NCBI GenBank assembly: GCA_948470475.1
Contig: OX419345.1
Coordinates: 6,045,590 to 6,109,589, forward strand
From: Galaxea fascicularis
Lineage: Eukaryota > Cnidaria > Anthozoa > Scleractinia > Euphylliidae
Length of the DNA stretch: 64,000 nt
Reading direction: 5' to 3'
The position numbers and the translations under genes were made by a program. The notes under the pieces are model-generated. The model ran no database searches and was not told the DNA's origin. It saw nothing but the letters and a program-made list of their open reading frames with translations. How positions within the stretch are numbered: position 1 is the stretch's first letter; every line of letters begins with the position of its first letter. Positions 50,774 to 63,564 of the stretch are shown here, one piece after another.

Positions 50774-53700
50774 TCATGCATTCCCAGGGTCATAGTTCAG
50801 CTCTCTCTCTTGACACCTCCTTTTCAGCTCATCCCACAGAAGTCTCCTCTCTTTGAGCACACCTTTCAGAAGGCCTTTGTTTTCCATAGCACGGCGTGAG
50901 AGATAGGGTAAGACATCTTCCACAGGTCCAAATGGAACATACTTGTACACAGCATACCCTTCATTACCTAAGTCAAGGGAATTTATTTGTATTGGTACTT
51001 TGAGTGTCAAATAACCCCGTAAAATTAAGGATTAATCATCACGCCTCCTAAGAAGGTCACCTTTAATTTGCTGTTTTCTGACCCAAAATTCACAGAAAAT
51101 TTCTGTGAAGTTTGGGTCAGTCACGGTCACAAATTGCTACTTATGACCCTTAGTTATGCCAAAACATTTCTTGAAAGTAGGAGAAACTGAAAGATATCAA
51201 TCACTTTTTTTGCAGGAAAAGTATCCATAATACATTTTTGGCCACGCCTTCAAGATGATGTGCAAGAATTTGAATAAAATTAGGCTAATTTTATAATTTT
51301 TTTCTAAATACAATCCATTTCCATCCTTGCCATCCATAACAGAAGACAGTATTAAATTTTAGTCTCGGTGTAGTTTAACAAAGTCCTGAGTAAATAAGCC
51401 TGATTATTTTTGGGTTTTCCCTGATTTGAAGCCATTTTTTAGCATCTTACAGTGACCGAAATAGCGACACTGATCAAAAATGAAAGGCACAGACTGTGCG
51501 TTTTTCTGGTAATAATAACACTGAACAATAATACAATATTACTACCAATATATATGAAATGTGTATTAATTTGTGGAATAATAATCATACTGTTAAATGA
51601 CATGAATGTATAATTTTTTTACTAGACTGGAAAATTTACTCTAACGTAAGACTGAAGACCATACCTAGTGTGAATGAGATCGGATCAGACATCCCCAGGA
51701 GCTGTCCGAAAAAGACCTTCCTTTCCTTTGGCATTATTCCCAACTCATGCATCCTACAAATAATTAATAAAAGGAATTCATCATGCTAGTCTAATTTTGG
51801 TGATGAAATAATGCTGATCCAGTGAATCACACTACAGCTTAAATTTAAAACATTTTTTATCTGAGTTCCATACCTTTTAATAGCAACCTGTATGGAATTC
51901 TCATTGTGAGTAGCAACCAAAACATTGGCATTTCCCCTCTTGGTCTCCTCTAGCACTGCGTTCATGACTTCATCAAAGCACTTGCTTGTCGCCTTGTAGC
52001 TAGGGTGGATGGGGTCTTCATAACCCAGAGATATTGCCCGTAGTCGCTCCTGTTCCATGTAAGCTCCTCTCACCAGTTTTGCCCCAAACATGTATCCTTC
52101 CCGCCGTGCCAGTTCCATGTCTGTCTGGATTTTAGAGTAGGTGTCCTAGTAAAAAATGATGGATTTATAATAGTCTGCTGTTTCATTAAGCTGCGAGCAG
52201 GACAGCAATATTGGTTTTTACAGACAGAAAATTATCTTAAGTTTGTGAAATCAAGTAAAAGAATAGTCATAACAAGTTGATTTGCATGGTAGTGCTATCT
52301 GGTTGTGTAACAAAATTTAACCCTGACAATCTGTAGAACCTGTCAAGAAGATAATTTCCTTCATCAATTCCATTGAGTTTCCACATTACATCACCACTGC
52401 ATAGAACACTTTTCAATTGCAGTGTCGTAAAACCAAACCCAGAGTTAATTACTGTGACCAATCACAACAGAATGAAGCAATTAGCACATCGAGCCAACCA
52501 GAATACAAAGCAATTACATGCAGCTGGCACAAAGTGCTGGAAAATGCAGGTGTGCAAGTCATGATTGGCATTGGTTTTGCTTCTCACTGGTTGAAAAAGT
52601 GGCATGAGTTTTGCTCGCAATCACAGAGCAAAGCAATGCAAAAGCAATGCAAATGCAATTTCCTTGTGATGCTCAATAATAATTATTGAAAACCCCTCTA
52701 TTTGAGGAGTTTATGTATTCCCATTCTGATAGTTTACCTTTAGATAGCACTGGTAGGTGTTGAGGACAAGTGGACTCTCCACGTTAAACTGCCTCATCAG
52801 TTCCAAAGTCAGATGCCTTATGGCAGGTTGAAAATATGTCTGCTCTGCATCCACCATGAGTCTTACTCCTCTTTTCACAGCATGCTAAAATTAGCATTAG
52901 CATTATATTAACATTAAAACAGACTGTAGACATGTTAATAAAAATTAATTACTTTTTTGGTTGGGAGGTGGGTGGGGAGGAGGAAGGATTTCAATGTTTC
53001 TGGTTTGTAAATTCTTGAGACAAGAGAGAATGCATGTTTGTGCTTCCTGTCTATTCAACTGATGAGAGTGTTAATTACGACCCCTAGCAACTACCTTTAG
53101 TAATAATTAAGTAAAATAATCTGCTAGAAAACAGTGTTCCAGATGAGAGAGAGGGTCTCAGGTCAAAACCCTACAAGGTCAGCTCCATGACCTGAGAAAT
53201 AGAAAATTTACAATGGTTTTTTGGTGGGAACAGCATGAAATTCCTTGCTGACACCCGCCTAAAAACCTATCTGGAAACCCTGGAAAATCACTTGAAAAAC
53301 TATGGCAAATCATGCATATTATTTGTGGGTTAGATCCCTGGGTAGTTTGATTTTTTAACTTGTAAACAATCATGAATCCTTTTTGGGCACCTTAGCAAGA
53401 GTGGATAGCCTTTCTGACATATTGTTCATTTGGTGCAGCTCTTCATCCTTAAGAACTGATATGACTGGTCTTCCTGTCTTCTCCTATTTCAGTGAAAAGA
53501 GAACAATTATATAATCTTCGCAGGCTTTTTTGGAGCAGTTAAAGAGTTTTTCAGTTTATTACAGTCTGGTAAGGTTGAGGATTCCTGAGGAGCAGGAGTG
53601 GTCAATTAAATAGTTATTAAATATTATTATTATTATTATGTCTGTGTACTGTCATATTTATTATCTCTGGATGCAAAAAAAACCTGAATGGGATGTTGGA

Positions 53701-56700
53701 GTGGGGACAAATGAAATAAGAATGAAAGAAATACCTAATTTTATATAAAATGTGACCTGACTTGGGAAAACGTACACTAACGGATATCCGTTAAACGGCT
53801 TGAAAAAACGGATAGCAAACGGATAGTGAACGGCCATAAAAAGCGTTTAAACGGTTTTGCCAACCGTTTAAACGGATGAGAAAAATAATTAACCGTTTGA
53901 ACAAAATCATAAAACGCTTTCCCAAAACGTTCAAACGGATGTGCAATAAACGGACTCTAACCGTTTAATCAACAAGACCGATAATTAAACGGACAGTCAC
54001 TTTCTCGAACCGTACTATAACAATGAAACATGAATTCTGGTATCTTCCTATGATAAGAATCTTTCCCAATTGGATCAGACCGGTAAACTGTGTGTATTTA
54101 CATTTCTAAACACTTCTCGCTAAATTGCGCGAAAATGTAAACAAACAGCCTGACTGTGAAACTGAAACAAAAATCCTGTAGTCCAGTAAAAAAAAAACAT
54201 AACTCCCGTTCTAGAAAAGATATTTGGATGCTTCTGGTGTCTATTTGAAGCTAAAAAAGAGCTCCGTTCAAAAAACATATTTGTTATAACGCGCAGAGAA
54301 CTTTAGAGGTAGAAAACTGTGGAAAAAAAACTCTAGCGGTAGCGCGCCCAACGTGTGAAAATTATCCCGACACTGTAAACAAAACGTAAACAAACAGCCT
54401 GACTGTGAAACTGAAACAAAAATCCTGTACTCCAGTAGAAAAAAATCATAATTCTCGTTCTAGGAAAGATATTTGGATGCTTCTGGTGTCTATCTAAAGC
54501 TAGAAAAGAGCTCCGTTCAAAAACCATATTTGTTATAACGCGCAGAGAACTTTCGAGGTAGAAAACTGTGGGAAAAAACTCTTGCGGTAACGCGCACAAC
54601 GTGTGAAAATTATCCCGACACTGTCGCGTATGCAAATGTCGCAAGAAAGATTATATTTTTGTTAAAAAATCAAAACTCTGTCTAATAACATTTCTCTTTC
54701 GTTTTGTTATTGATTGCTATAGTTTCCATTAAATTATGCCAGCGTATGAGTGTGATTTTCATCCAAAAACATTTCTTGCTATCACGCGAAAATGTAAACA
54801 AACTGTTTGTGAAACTGATACTACAGTAAAAAAAATCATAACTCCCGTTCTAGAAAAGATATTTGGATGCTTCTGGTGTCTATTTGAAGCTAAAAAAGAG
54901 CTCCGTTCAAAAACCATATTTGTTATAACGCGCAGAGAACTTTAGGGGTAGAAAACTGTTCAAAAAAAGTCTTGCGGATAGTGCGTCCAATGTGTCAAAA
55001 TTATCCCGACGCTGTCACATATGCAAATGCCAGCGTAAAAGATTGTGAAAAATCAAAACTCTATCCAATAAGATTTGCAATTTGCGCATTTCTCTCCCAT
55101 TTCTTCTGCAAAGTACTGTATAAACCTGGTTTATTGCTTTCATAAAAATTTTTCTCTTAGGAAGAAATCGAGAGTACACAAATTTTAAGCGTGACCAACA
55201 AATAAAAAAAACGTGACATCGAAGCAAGATCGACACAGAAAGCAAACGGAGACTTTGCAGTCTGTCATCTCAATACGTAATATTTTAGTCAATTGACTCA
55301 AAGCTTAAGTGGATTGTAATGTCATTCGCATAATGCATCATACCGAAATAATATAACTAGATGCTGCAGTTTGATTTGTTGATGTTGTTTTGGCTGGAGT
55401 TACCAGTCAACTCTCCGAACTGTGTTGTTTTGAAATGTTGTTGACCCGGCACCGTCAAACGCCAAAAGACGTGTATGAAAAAATTGGTGAAATTGCGTCA
55501 AAAAAACGGACATCTTGCTATAAAACGGACTACGACTGTCTATAAAACGGATGAGGTTTTCCGTTGAACGGACATCTATTCCGTTTAAACGGAAAACCAA
55601 TCCGTTTAAACGGTGTGTAGGTTATTAAAAACGCTTTCTTTAGTTTATTAAACGGATCATAAAACGGATGAAACGCTTCTACTAACCGTTTAAACGGTTG
55701 CTAAACGGATGTAAAACGCTTTTTAGCCGTTAAACGGTTATCCGTTATTGTACGTTTTCCCAAAGCAGGTCACAAATTATATATCTGAACATGTAAACAG
55801 ATTTCTGGAGGACACTTACATCTCCCTTTGGCTTGGCCTTAAACAGCTGAGACAACTTCAGTTGTGGAGTAAGGAATTCATGCCATTCTATAACATCAAT
55901 GTCTCTGAAAGCAGACAAATGGTAATGACGTTATTACTGAGAGCCAGTTGGAAGCATTGGTGAAGGACCTATGCTCCATAAGGACCAAAGGGAACTGATG
56001 ACAATGATGATGGTGACTGTTAATTTGATTTAACTTTTTCATGTTTTGATGACATCTCAACAAAAAACACCAAAAACCTTATTATGGCTTGCTCTCTTTA
56101 ACAAAATTAATTTGATATCTACCTTATAGTTTATCAGGAGTTCACATTGTTTGTATATTAAATAAAAGCCCCTTAAGTAACGGTTTTTGGAAAGAATTGA
56201 TCCAAAACTACAAAATCATTGTGGCGTAATCCCCTTAAACAACATGTTCATATTGGCCTACTCAGAGGCACTACAATGTCAATTCTGGGATGTATATTTT
56301 CAAACAAAACAAGGTACTGACACAGCTAGTTCAGGGCCAATCAGTTCTGCCAGGGGCATCTGAGCCTTCTTTTTAATAGTCAGTGGTATCACAAACACTG
56401 CCAACAACACTATATCTTTTTCTCAGTTATAAATGACACAAATTTTATGAACACCTCAAGTTAGCAAATTTTCTTACCCTGATTTATTGGTGTCTATCAA
56501 ATCAAATATTCTGTTAGCTTCCTCTATGCTCATCTCAACCTGGGACAGAGTAACATTTTAATAACAATATTTAATATAACATCAACTTTGTGAATCTTTG
56601 CCCAGTGTTGTCATGATCAGAGACAAGCCAGGTAATACTTGGTGTCTTAAATTAAATGTACTATTTGGCCAGTTAACCTTTGAACCCCTAAGAGTGACCA

Positions 56701-59700
56701 TTGGTTAATTTCTCCTTATAGTTTACAACAGTACTGCTCATTCAAACAATCATATAGGTTGTGAGAAAAGAGGCAGTGATCAACAAGTAACAAAGGTCTT
56801 GATTGTTCAACAAATTCTCCTCATCATTACTACAGAAAATGTATGCAAAACAGTATGGAGAATATGTATGCTGATATTAGGATTTAAAGGCTTAGGGCTA
56901 CAGTAACAGCTTATTATCCACTCAGCAAATACAATCCAATCTCATATTTAGAATAGATAAATGATAAATTATATTTATTTAATATGTTAAATATGTAGAA
57001 CTTGAAGTGGCTTTATAATATTATATACCCCAAGTCTTTCCAGGCCTTCAAAGAACTTGTCTCTGGCAACTATGTGTCCAATCTTGTTCATCTTCACAGA
57101 ATCAGAGGCCAGGCAATCAAAGAAGTATTGTGTCTGGTTCAGGATTTCGGAAATTCTCATCTGAAACAAATATTATATATGTATGTGTATATGGGTTCGA
57201 TTCCCACCGAGGTCATAAGAATTTTTTTCTTTGCCTCGTGTGGTTCCCTGATACCCTTCACTAGGGCTAACGCCCAGTGGGTTTTTCATGGGTTTCTATT
57301 AGCACTTTAATTTACACTTCAGAGTTAATTCTCTGTTCCATCACTTGTATGTGTTTATAGTGCTACGCGGCACAACATATATTAATGTAACCTTACTTTC
57401 TCTTCACCACGATTCACCATCTTAATCGTCCCCGACTTTCTCTGTCCGACCTCGTAGCTTAGTCGGCAGATCAATGGTAGATCTAATCCAGAGGTCGTGG
57501 GTTCGATTCCCACCGAGCTCATAAGAGCTAATGCCCAGTGGGTTTTTCATGAGTTTCTATTCGCACTTTAATTTACAATTCATAGTTAATTCTCTGTTCC
57601 ATCACTTGAAACAAATATTAGTCAGATAAAATTTAAAAATTACTTTAGTTTTGTCAATATTTTAGGACTTCCATGATCCTTACAGACACATGGCAATGAT
57701 TATTAATACTGGCAGTTCAGGTTTCCAAAGTCCTTGAAACCTTGTGCAAGCCAATCCTTTTGTAATAAAATAACCACGAATGGCCTATGAGTAGGGTTTT
57801 TCTCTATCATCCCTTCTCTCTAGCCTGTGAAACACACAACAGTGCAGAGTAGCAATTACGTTGCCTCCCACCTCAGTGGCTTTAAAATCCTCTTGGCAGA
57901 CTTGAATTCTGACCTTGTTTAATTTGTATTATATCTCTCAGTTAGTACGCACACTGTGGTTGGTCAATTTAGTGGGCCCTAGTACTTCACTGTATGGCCC
58001 GCTAAATTTGAAAGTTTTCTTTCTCGCGTGGCAGATTAACCTCAAAGATAATTATAATATATATCTTACTAACCTTGTTTCCTCGGTCCATACTGTAAGT
58101 TACGGATCTTTGTTTTTTCCCGTTGATTTATAGCCTGCGCGCTTTGTGCTTGGGCCATAAGCGAACAGGGAAAAAACTCAGTCCATAACTTACAGTATGG
58201 ACCTCAAACTCGGTTAGTAAGAGGTACAATAGATGTATTCATATTTCATTATAACTTTTGTGCTTTTTTGGAGTGCACCCTGATACATGTACCAACTGCT
58301 TTCTGACAATTATGACTGTGACAATGATCAAGACTGCTGCTCATGACAGTGAAGCGACCTGACGTGGTAATGGAAGTGACAGTGAATGTGATGGTGATGA
58401 TTGTGATAGTGGTGGAGGTGACGCCAGTGTTGATGATGTTGGTATCCTGATCACCGCGATCATTGTTTTCTAATACTGCTTTTAATAGGAATGTCTTTGT
58501 CATACTTTATAATTACCAAGTTAGCGTGCTGATGTGAGCATGATGGAAATAGTCAATAGCTCCATTTTTAACACAATTTCATTAACACTATGAGTAATTG
58601 CCTTGATGCATTTACTACTAACAAGACTCGCATAATTCAGTATGTAGTGTTCAGTGATGTGTCTTACGGTCATAAAGAGGGAACTCACAAGTATCTGCGG
58701 CCTTCCTAGTGCTGTCACCTTGATAGCAGCAAAACCATCAGTGGATGCAGCACCTATGGTCAACAAGGAAAGATTTTTGACTCTGCCCTCAAAGTCATGA
58801 TCTCAACTACTCTTTTATACAGGTAGTCAATAACAATTTTCCGTAATGTGACAAAACACATCCATATTGTACTTAAACACGTTAGGCAAAAGCCTGAAGG
58901 GTAGTTCTTTAAAAACAGCGAACAAAAAAAGTTATATTAGAATAACAGAAGGTTCAAAGAAGTTTAAAGGGCTTAGTGTGTAACCGATCTATTTCTATTT
59001 TTGCTCAAGATTGCCTGAATTGTTGAATTATGCGACTTTCAATTATCTATTCAAACAACATTGTACAGTATATGGTATAAGGTATTGCAGTGTTCCAGGT
59101 ATATAAGGTCTCTTAAACACACTTAGTGCCAGGTTTGCTTATATAAAAAGATACTTGACTTTGAAAGTTACCTGAAACAAGAGACATTCATGTTGTAACA
59201 GGGGAAAAACTGTAATAAGAGCCTTGAACTGTTTAGTCCCTGATCGACATCAACACACATATTTTCTTAACTTGTCTTTTCATATTTCAAGATTCCACTA
59301 CTATTTCAGAGAATATGACTAAGGTATTAATATATTTGTTACGTTGTATTTTCATAAGAATTGATAAAACTCTTTCTGGCTTCATCTAAATGGATGAGAA
59401 ACTTATTGAACACTTTTGTAAACACTGACATTTTTTTTACTCGCATTACTCTAGCTTTATGCGCAGACCAATGAATATAGACAAAGTCAGATGGCTATCC
59501 CGTACTGCTGTACAATAATTATGTTACACACCACAGCTCAAGAATTTTGATTGACAAAGTAACATAAAATAAGCAGGGCTGTACCGTGAAATATTATTAG
59601 TCTGACCCAGTCTATTTAATATTATTAGAATAAATTTATTCCTACCTGCTGCATCGATACATTTCAGAAATGTTTCAACTCTCTTGTCGCACTCCTGTTC

Positions 59701-61542
59701 CCCTTCATAAAAATAGGTCCTGGCACTATAAACTCCCTTCCTTCTGTCTGCAAATTCTATATGGGGTTGATATCGTGCATGTTCATCGGCAGGATCAGAT
59801 GGTGCATCACCATCCTTACCCATGTGAGTTTTAGTCTCACTTTCAGACAAGTCCTCCTCTACAGAGTAATCCAATATTGCTCCCACACCAAACTTTTCCA
59901 AGGTTTTTATTACTGGTTTTATTGCCTCCTGGTCTTCACCAGCCACAAAATGGCCATAAAAAGTTGCTTTCATCAACCTGCGGAACAACTGCTTACCAAG
60001 AATCTTTTGACCAAGATTGAGCAGCTAAAAGTAAAATAAGGATATCTTTAACCCTTGAACATTAAAACACCACAGATAAGACCTGTTTTAAATGTTGCAT
60101 TTCACATGTTCAACAAGTAAAACAACATCTAAAACAATTGAATTAGACAGATGTAACTTCTGCGGCATCTTGAACTGAGCCAGTACGCAGCAGATTCAAT
60201 GGACGTTTCATAGTTGTCTTATATGTCGAGCTTCCCCTTTGCCGAATGTAATTACGACATAACTATTATGTTTAAGTATGTTTTACCCAACTGAATTTCC
60301 TTCTAAATGCCATAATTAAGACATGGTCAAGAGTGAAATGCAACTTAATTAAATTCATAAAATGCCATGTTTGAAGCAGGGCTATAACTACATTAAGTCT
60401 ATATGTTGTATATGCTGCAGTTAAAAATTAAATTAATTCAGGTAAAAAATGTTCTTAGCCTAGCTTGAAAATCAATTTCCTTTGTCTCCTAGCCCTAATT
60501 TTGAATAATTAGGCTTAGGAGACAAAGGGATTTGAGAATAAACCTAGGTTAAAACATTTTTACCTGAATTTAATTTTTACTTACAACATATATAATTATG
60601 TCAATGATGCATATGAAAGATCATATGTGAACTTCAGATATGAAATCAAATGAAGAATCATCGTCACAGTTGTGATCGCAATTTTTACAATTTGCTGATA
60701 AAAGATATATCTTTCTCAATTCCTATTTTTCCGTCTTTCCGGCTTTCCGGATTCGGCCATTCCGATTTCTCCATATCCGGATTCTTGGTTTTACGTACGC
60801 CCGCCCGAAGGCCCGAAAATTTTTTCGGATACCAAGCAGTATTCGAGCTTGTGTGGTACATACGACTGTAAATATAAAGCTTACTAAAACAATTATTCAT
60901 CTACATGTAAGTGAAGGTGAGTAAGTGGTGGATATTTACCTCCACTTCGGTGAATTTAATTGTTATTCATATTCTTATAAACAAGCAACTTTTGCAAACG
61001 AAAACAATCGCATGTTTGCGTGGGTGAATCGTTGGGAACATTTTAACCGGCATACAAAAAAATCACACACAATCAGGCAACTTGTATACAATTATAACTT
61101 ATATCACCGAAGCAAACTGATACTTCTGTGCCAAAAGCGTCTCATAACAACAACGGTGTCATAGTCCATTCAAAAGCCATCTATGATCGTTACGCAACGA
61201 CTTTCTAGTGAAGTCTTTGCTTACCTCTCTGTTTTTGTTCACCAGAAAATCGTAGGAACACAGTCTAAAGACTGCCAAAGCTCGGACGATTTCCCAACTT
61301 GTTTTCGATCGGTAAGCGTTCTTTGCATCCTCGAAACTAAATCCTGGAAGCGCCACAGAGCGATTCGATCGAGAGTTACTAGCGGTCCACTGATCCATGT
61401 CTGTTGACTCCGTTCGCGAAACTTCAGCAACACTCTGACTGTTCGCTCTTGTCAGGGGAAAATATCGTGAAAAATGTGTTGGATCTCTATTGTAAAGAAG
61501 TTTTGATCGAAGAGCCCTGCTACACACGAGTTTCCTCGCCAT
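50774..61542 (-). CDS. PRODH: Proline dehydrogenase, mitochondrial, with EF-hand (complete, 11 exons)
   Basis: Exons 61542-61225, 60024-59646, 58753-58689, 57160-57029, 56539-56478, 55904-55820, 53483-53391, 52884-52738, 52145-51874, 51753-51665, 50967-50774 (TGA). All are GT-AG and in phase: 1836 nt, 611 residues, close to human PRODH (about 600). The enzyme oxidises proline to pyrroline-5-carboxylate with FAD at the mitochondrial inner membrane. The N-terminus is Arg-rich without acidic residues for about 19 residues, as in a mitochondrial presequence. Seen: [80 protein letters not shown] and the C-terminal [20 protein letters not shown] with MEN, all core barrel and FAD/substrate motifs. 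Residues 314-325 (DTNKSGDIDVIE) form a canonical EF-hand calcium loop, split by an intron. A 2 kb repeat element fills the intron after exon 6. Confidence 0.97.
52405..52698. mobile_element. MITE family B copy in a PRODH intron
   Basis: Begins CACTTTTCAATTGCAGTGTC and ends ATTATTGAAAACCCCTC. Internal motifs GTGACCAATCACAAC, ACAAAGTGCTGGAAAATGC and GGTTGAAAAAGTGGC are shared with the copy at 25010. Confidence 0.8.
53751..55774. mobile_element. 2 kb inverted-repeat element with AAACGG arrays and internal tandem units
   Basis: The ends TGTGACCTGACTTGGGAAAA and the complement of TTTTCCCAAAGCAGGTCACA match as terminal inverted repeats, followed on each side by about 230 bp made of iterated ACGGAT, CCGTTT and TTAAACGG words. 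The middle holds three related units starting near 54145, 54395 and 54801, each with CTCCCGTTCTAGAAAAG, AGAGCTCCGTTCAAAAA, TTGTTATAACGCGCAGAGAA and GTGAAAATTATCCCGAC; the second and third also share a TGCAAATG-containing tail. No transposase ORF is visible, so it is non-autonomous. A clean target-site duplication could not be fixed. It sits in the PRODH intron between 55820 and 53483. Confidence 0.8.
56678..56893 (-). mobile_element. MITE family A copy, reverse orientation
   Basis: Starts TTAACCTTTGAACCCCTAAG, contains CAAATTCTCCTCATCATTAC and TACAGAAAATGTATG, and ends GATTTAAAGGCTTAG, i.e. the family read backwards. It lies in a PRODH intron. Confidence 0.55.
57187..57360 (+). mobile_element. 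tRNA-derived SINE, third family, truncated head
   Basis: Only the B-box end of the head remains (GGGTTCGATTCCCACCGAGG). Its tail (GCCCAGTGGGTTTTTCATGG, TCTCTGTTCCATCACTTG) is shared with the next copy. Confidence 0.65.
57445..57612 (+). mobile_element. tRNA-derived SINE, third family, full head
   Basis: A box near GTAGCTTAGTCGGCAGATC and B box GGGTTCGATTCCCACCGAG are followed by the same GCCCAGTGGG tail. The head could fold like a tRNA, but the tail and the neighbouring copy mark it as a SINE. Confidence 0.7.
57925..58230. mobile_element. Palindromic MITE family C, copy 2
   Basis: Inverted core CGGTCCATACTGTAAGTTAC and GTAACTTACAGTATGGACC-type arms (right arm begins CAGTCCATAACTTACAGTAT), with TATGGCCCGCTAAATTTG in the left part. 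Same family as 43855. Confidence 0.75.
60421..60579. mobile_element. Foldback element in PRODH intron 1
   Basis: ATTCAGGTAAAAAATGTTC pairs with AACATTTTTACCTGAATTT, and CTTTGTCTCCTAGCCCTA pairs with TAGGCTTAGGAGACAAAG. The arms are about 75 bp and nearly meet, so it could form one long hairpin. Confidence 0.75.
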
Positions 61543-62193
61543 GTTGGAACGCTCAAGTACACCGGCTCTGAAGCTTCCGTAATTTGCAAGTCGATTACGT
61601 TCAAAATGATTTTTTTTCCGCTCGTGCTGTTAATTTGCGGCGATTTTCGCGCGCGTGATTAAACCTGTTTATTTCCGGTTTCCAACCCAATCCACCGCAA
61701 AACCCACGCCTAAGGCCACGGAAGTATACTTTTTTTTTCTCCGCAAATATCCGCTGCATCTTTCGATAGTGATATGTTTTTGTTCTGACAGAAATATTAT
61801 TTGAAACATCCCCCTTTCTTCCTAAGAACTCAACTGATGATTTTTCGTGTTTAAAATAAGTCTTTGCATACATAAAAGAAAGGTTGCCACGGAAGCTTGT
61901 TTGACGCCTGGCGCATGGCCAGAGTCATGCCTGTCTCATATTTTGTAATAATTACATGTAATTTGCTTCGGCTTTGACCAGCATTAGTAAGCATCGTTTT
62001 ATTTTAAGGATTGAGACAATCATTCCTGCAAAAAGTTAACTTCAAAAACCTTGGAACTAAATTACAATTTAGATAATAAAAGCGGTCTGGTGATGGTTGT
62101 GTTCCCTCAACCATAGTTTTGTTCTTCTTATCCTAATTCTGTGTTCTTGAGTTAAGCAGGTAATACGTACATATCTGGCCGTTATTAGATTGA

Positions 62194-62426
62194 AGGGCCA
62201 TTTACACGACAGAGCAAAAATGGCGCGGGCCCGACAAAACCTGGAACGGTTCCAACAGTTTTTTCAAAGAAACAGTGAACTTTTATCCGTTCCATGACAG
62301 GTTCATAGGCGCCTGTGGACCCGTCGCGGAACGGACAAAAGTTCACTGTTTCTTTGTAAAAACTGTTGGAACCATTCCAGGTTTTGTCGGGCCCGCGCCA
62401 TTTTTGCTCTGTCGTGTAAACGCCCC
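62194..62426. mobile_element. Foldback MITE with ~95 bp arms and TTGA flanks
   Basis: Arms contain ACACGACAGAGCAAAAATGG, CGCGGGCCCGACAAAACCTG and AAAGAAACAGTGAACTTTT and their complements, almost meeting in the middle. TTGA flanks both sides (62190-62193 and 62427-62430), a likely 4 bp target duplication. Confidence 0.8.
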
Positions 62427-62826
62427 TTGATTGTGTATGTTCAGTTCAGGAAAATACCTGGCAAGACTGGCAAGATTTCTCATAGTTACGGTATTCATTT
62501 TTGGAACAGGGTTGGTGATGCATGTGTAATTATTAAATGTCAGGAGCTGTACAGAAATCTTTCAATTCCAAATACCTTTCTTCGTCTAAACTCTCAGAAT
62601 ACGCAGTTTCTTTAACATGAAGCACGGGTCTACCTTATTCAGACCATGACGGTTATTGAATAATATACGATGACAAAATAATTTCGTCTATTGGTCAGAT
62701 GGTTATTTCTGGAACATGTAACGTGCATAAATCATTTTGCTGTGAATTAATTTTAAAATACTTACCGTTTAATTATTTATTCAAGGAAACTCGAATAGGC
62801 TTCTGTACATTATGCTTTTGTTTCCC

Positions 62827-63205
62827 CACTAAAATGCTCCACCTTAATGCTCCATTTTTTCTACTAAAATACTCGGTCTCCCATAAAAAAAAAAAAGTCA
62901 CTAAAATGCTCGAAAAATACTCATTATACAAACGGTTTTTAAAAATTAATTTCAAAGTTTACACTTACAAAAGCAAACAAGTGTTGCTGAGTAATAACAA
63001 CAACGTATACAAGTTCATAAATACAGCCAAAGAAACACATAAACCTCGAAATCATCTATGAGGTTAAGTACGGTGTATTAGGTATTTTGTGAATTTTGAG
63101 TTTTAGTCTTCATTTTTCCTACAAAAGTTAATTTCTATTTTATTTTCTCGGAAAAAATATTTCTTGGGGACATGCCACTAAAATGCTCGAATAATGCTCA
63201 ATGCT
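62827..63205. repeat. Stretch with recurring ACTAAAATGCTC motif
   Basis: CACTAAAATGCTC occurs at about 62827, 62898 and 63177, with variants TTAATGCTCC, ACTAAAATACTC and AATAATGCTCAATGC. It may be the two ends of a degraded element with short subterminal repeats. Confidence 0.45.
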
Positions 63206-63505
63206 TTTGCCTCACTTGCTGAATAGAACGGGTCATCACTAGGGAGTCAGGAGATTTCATGGGTAAATTTGATAGATGGTATCACACCGTTGAGGTACCA
63301 TTCCAAATCAGAAATATGTCATCAGTGAAGCGTATCCAATCAATAATGTACGTAGTTAAACTAAATCTGTCTGGTAGACAAACGTGTCTTCCAGTCGGCC
63401 ATATACGCGGTTCGCGAAATTTGGAGCCGCTCTGGTACCCCATTACGGTACCCTTCACTTGTACACTAAGTGTTCTCGAGGGGACAGGCAAGGGTCTTGG
63501 CCGAG

Positions 63506-63564
63506 CAACCTCGTTCCCAGAACCTTTTCCCTAAGCCAGGGAAAAGGTTCTGGGAACGAGGTTG
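63506..63564. repeat. Perfect long hairpin, family of the 21332 foldback element
   Basis: CAACCTCGTTCCCAGAACCT plus TTTCCCT and its exact complement surround a 5 base loop. It shares the AACCTCGTTCCCAG arm with the element at 21332. Confidence 0.8.

Noticed and set aside
57445..57517. Possible functional tRNA gene
   Set aside because: A/B boxes are present but the stem pairing is imperfect and the same non-tRNA tail follows a truncated neighbour copy, marking a SINE.
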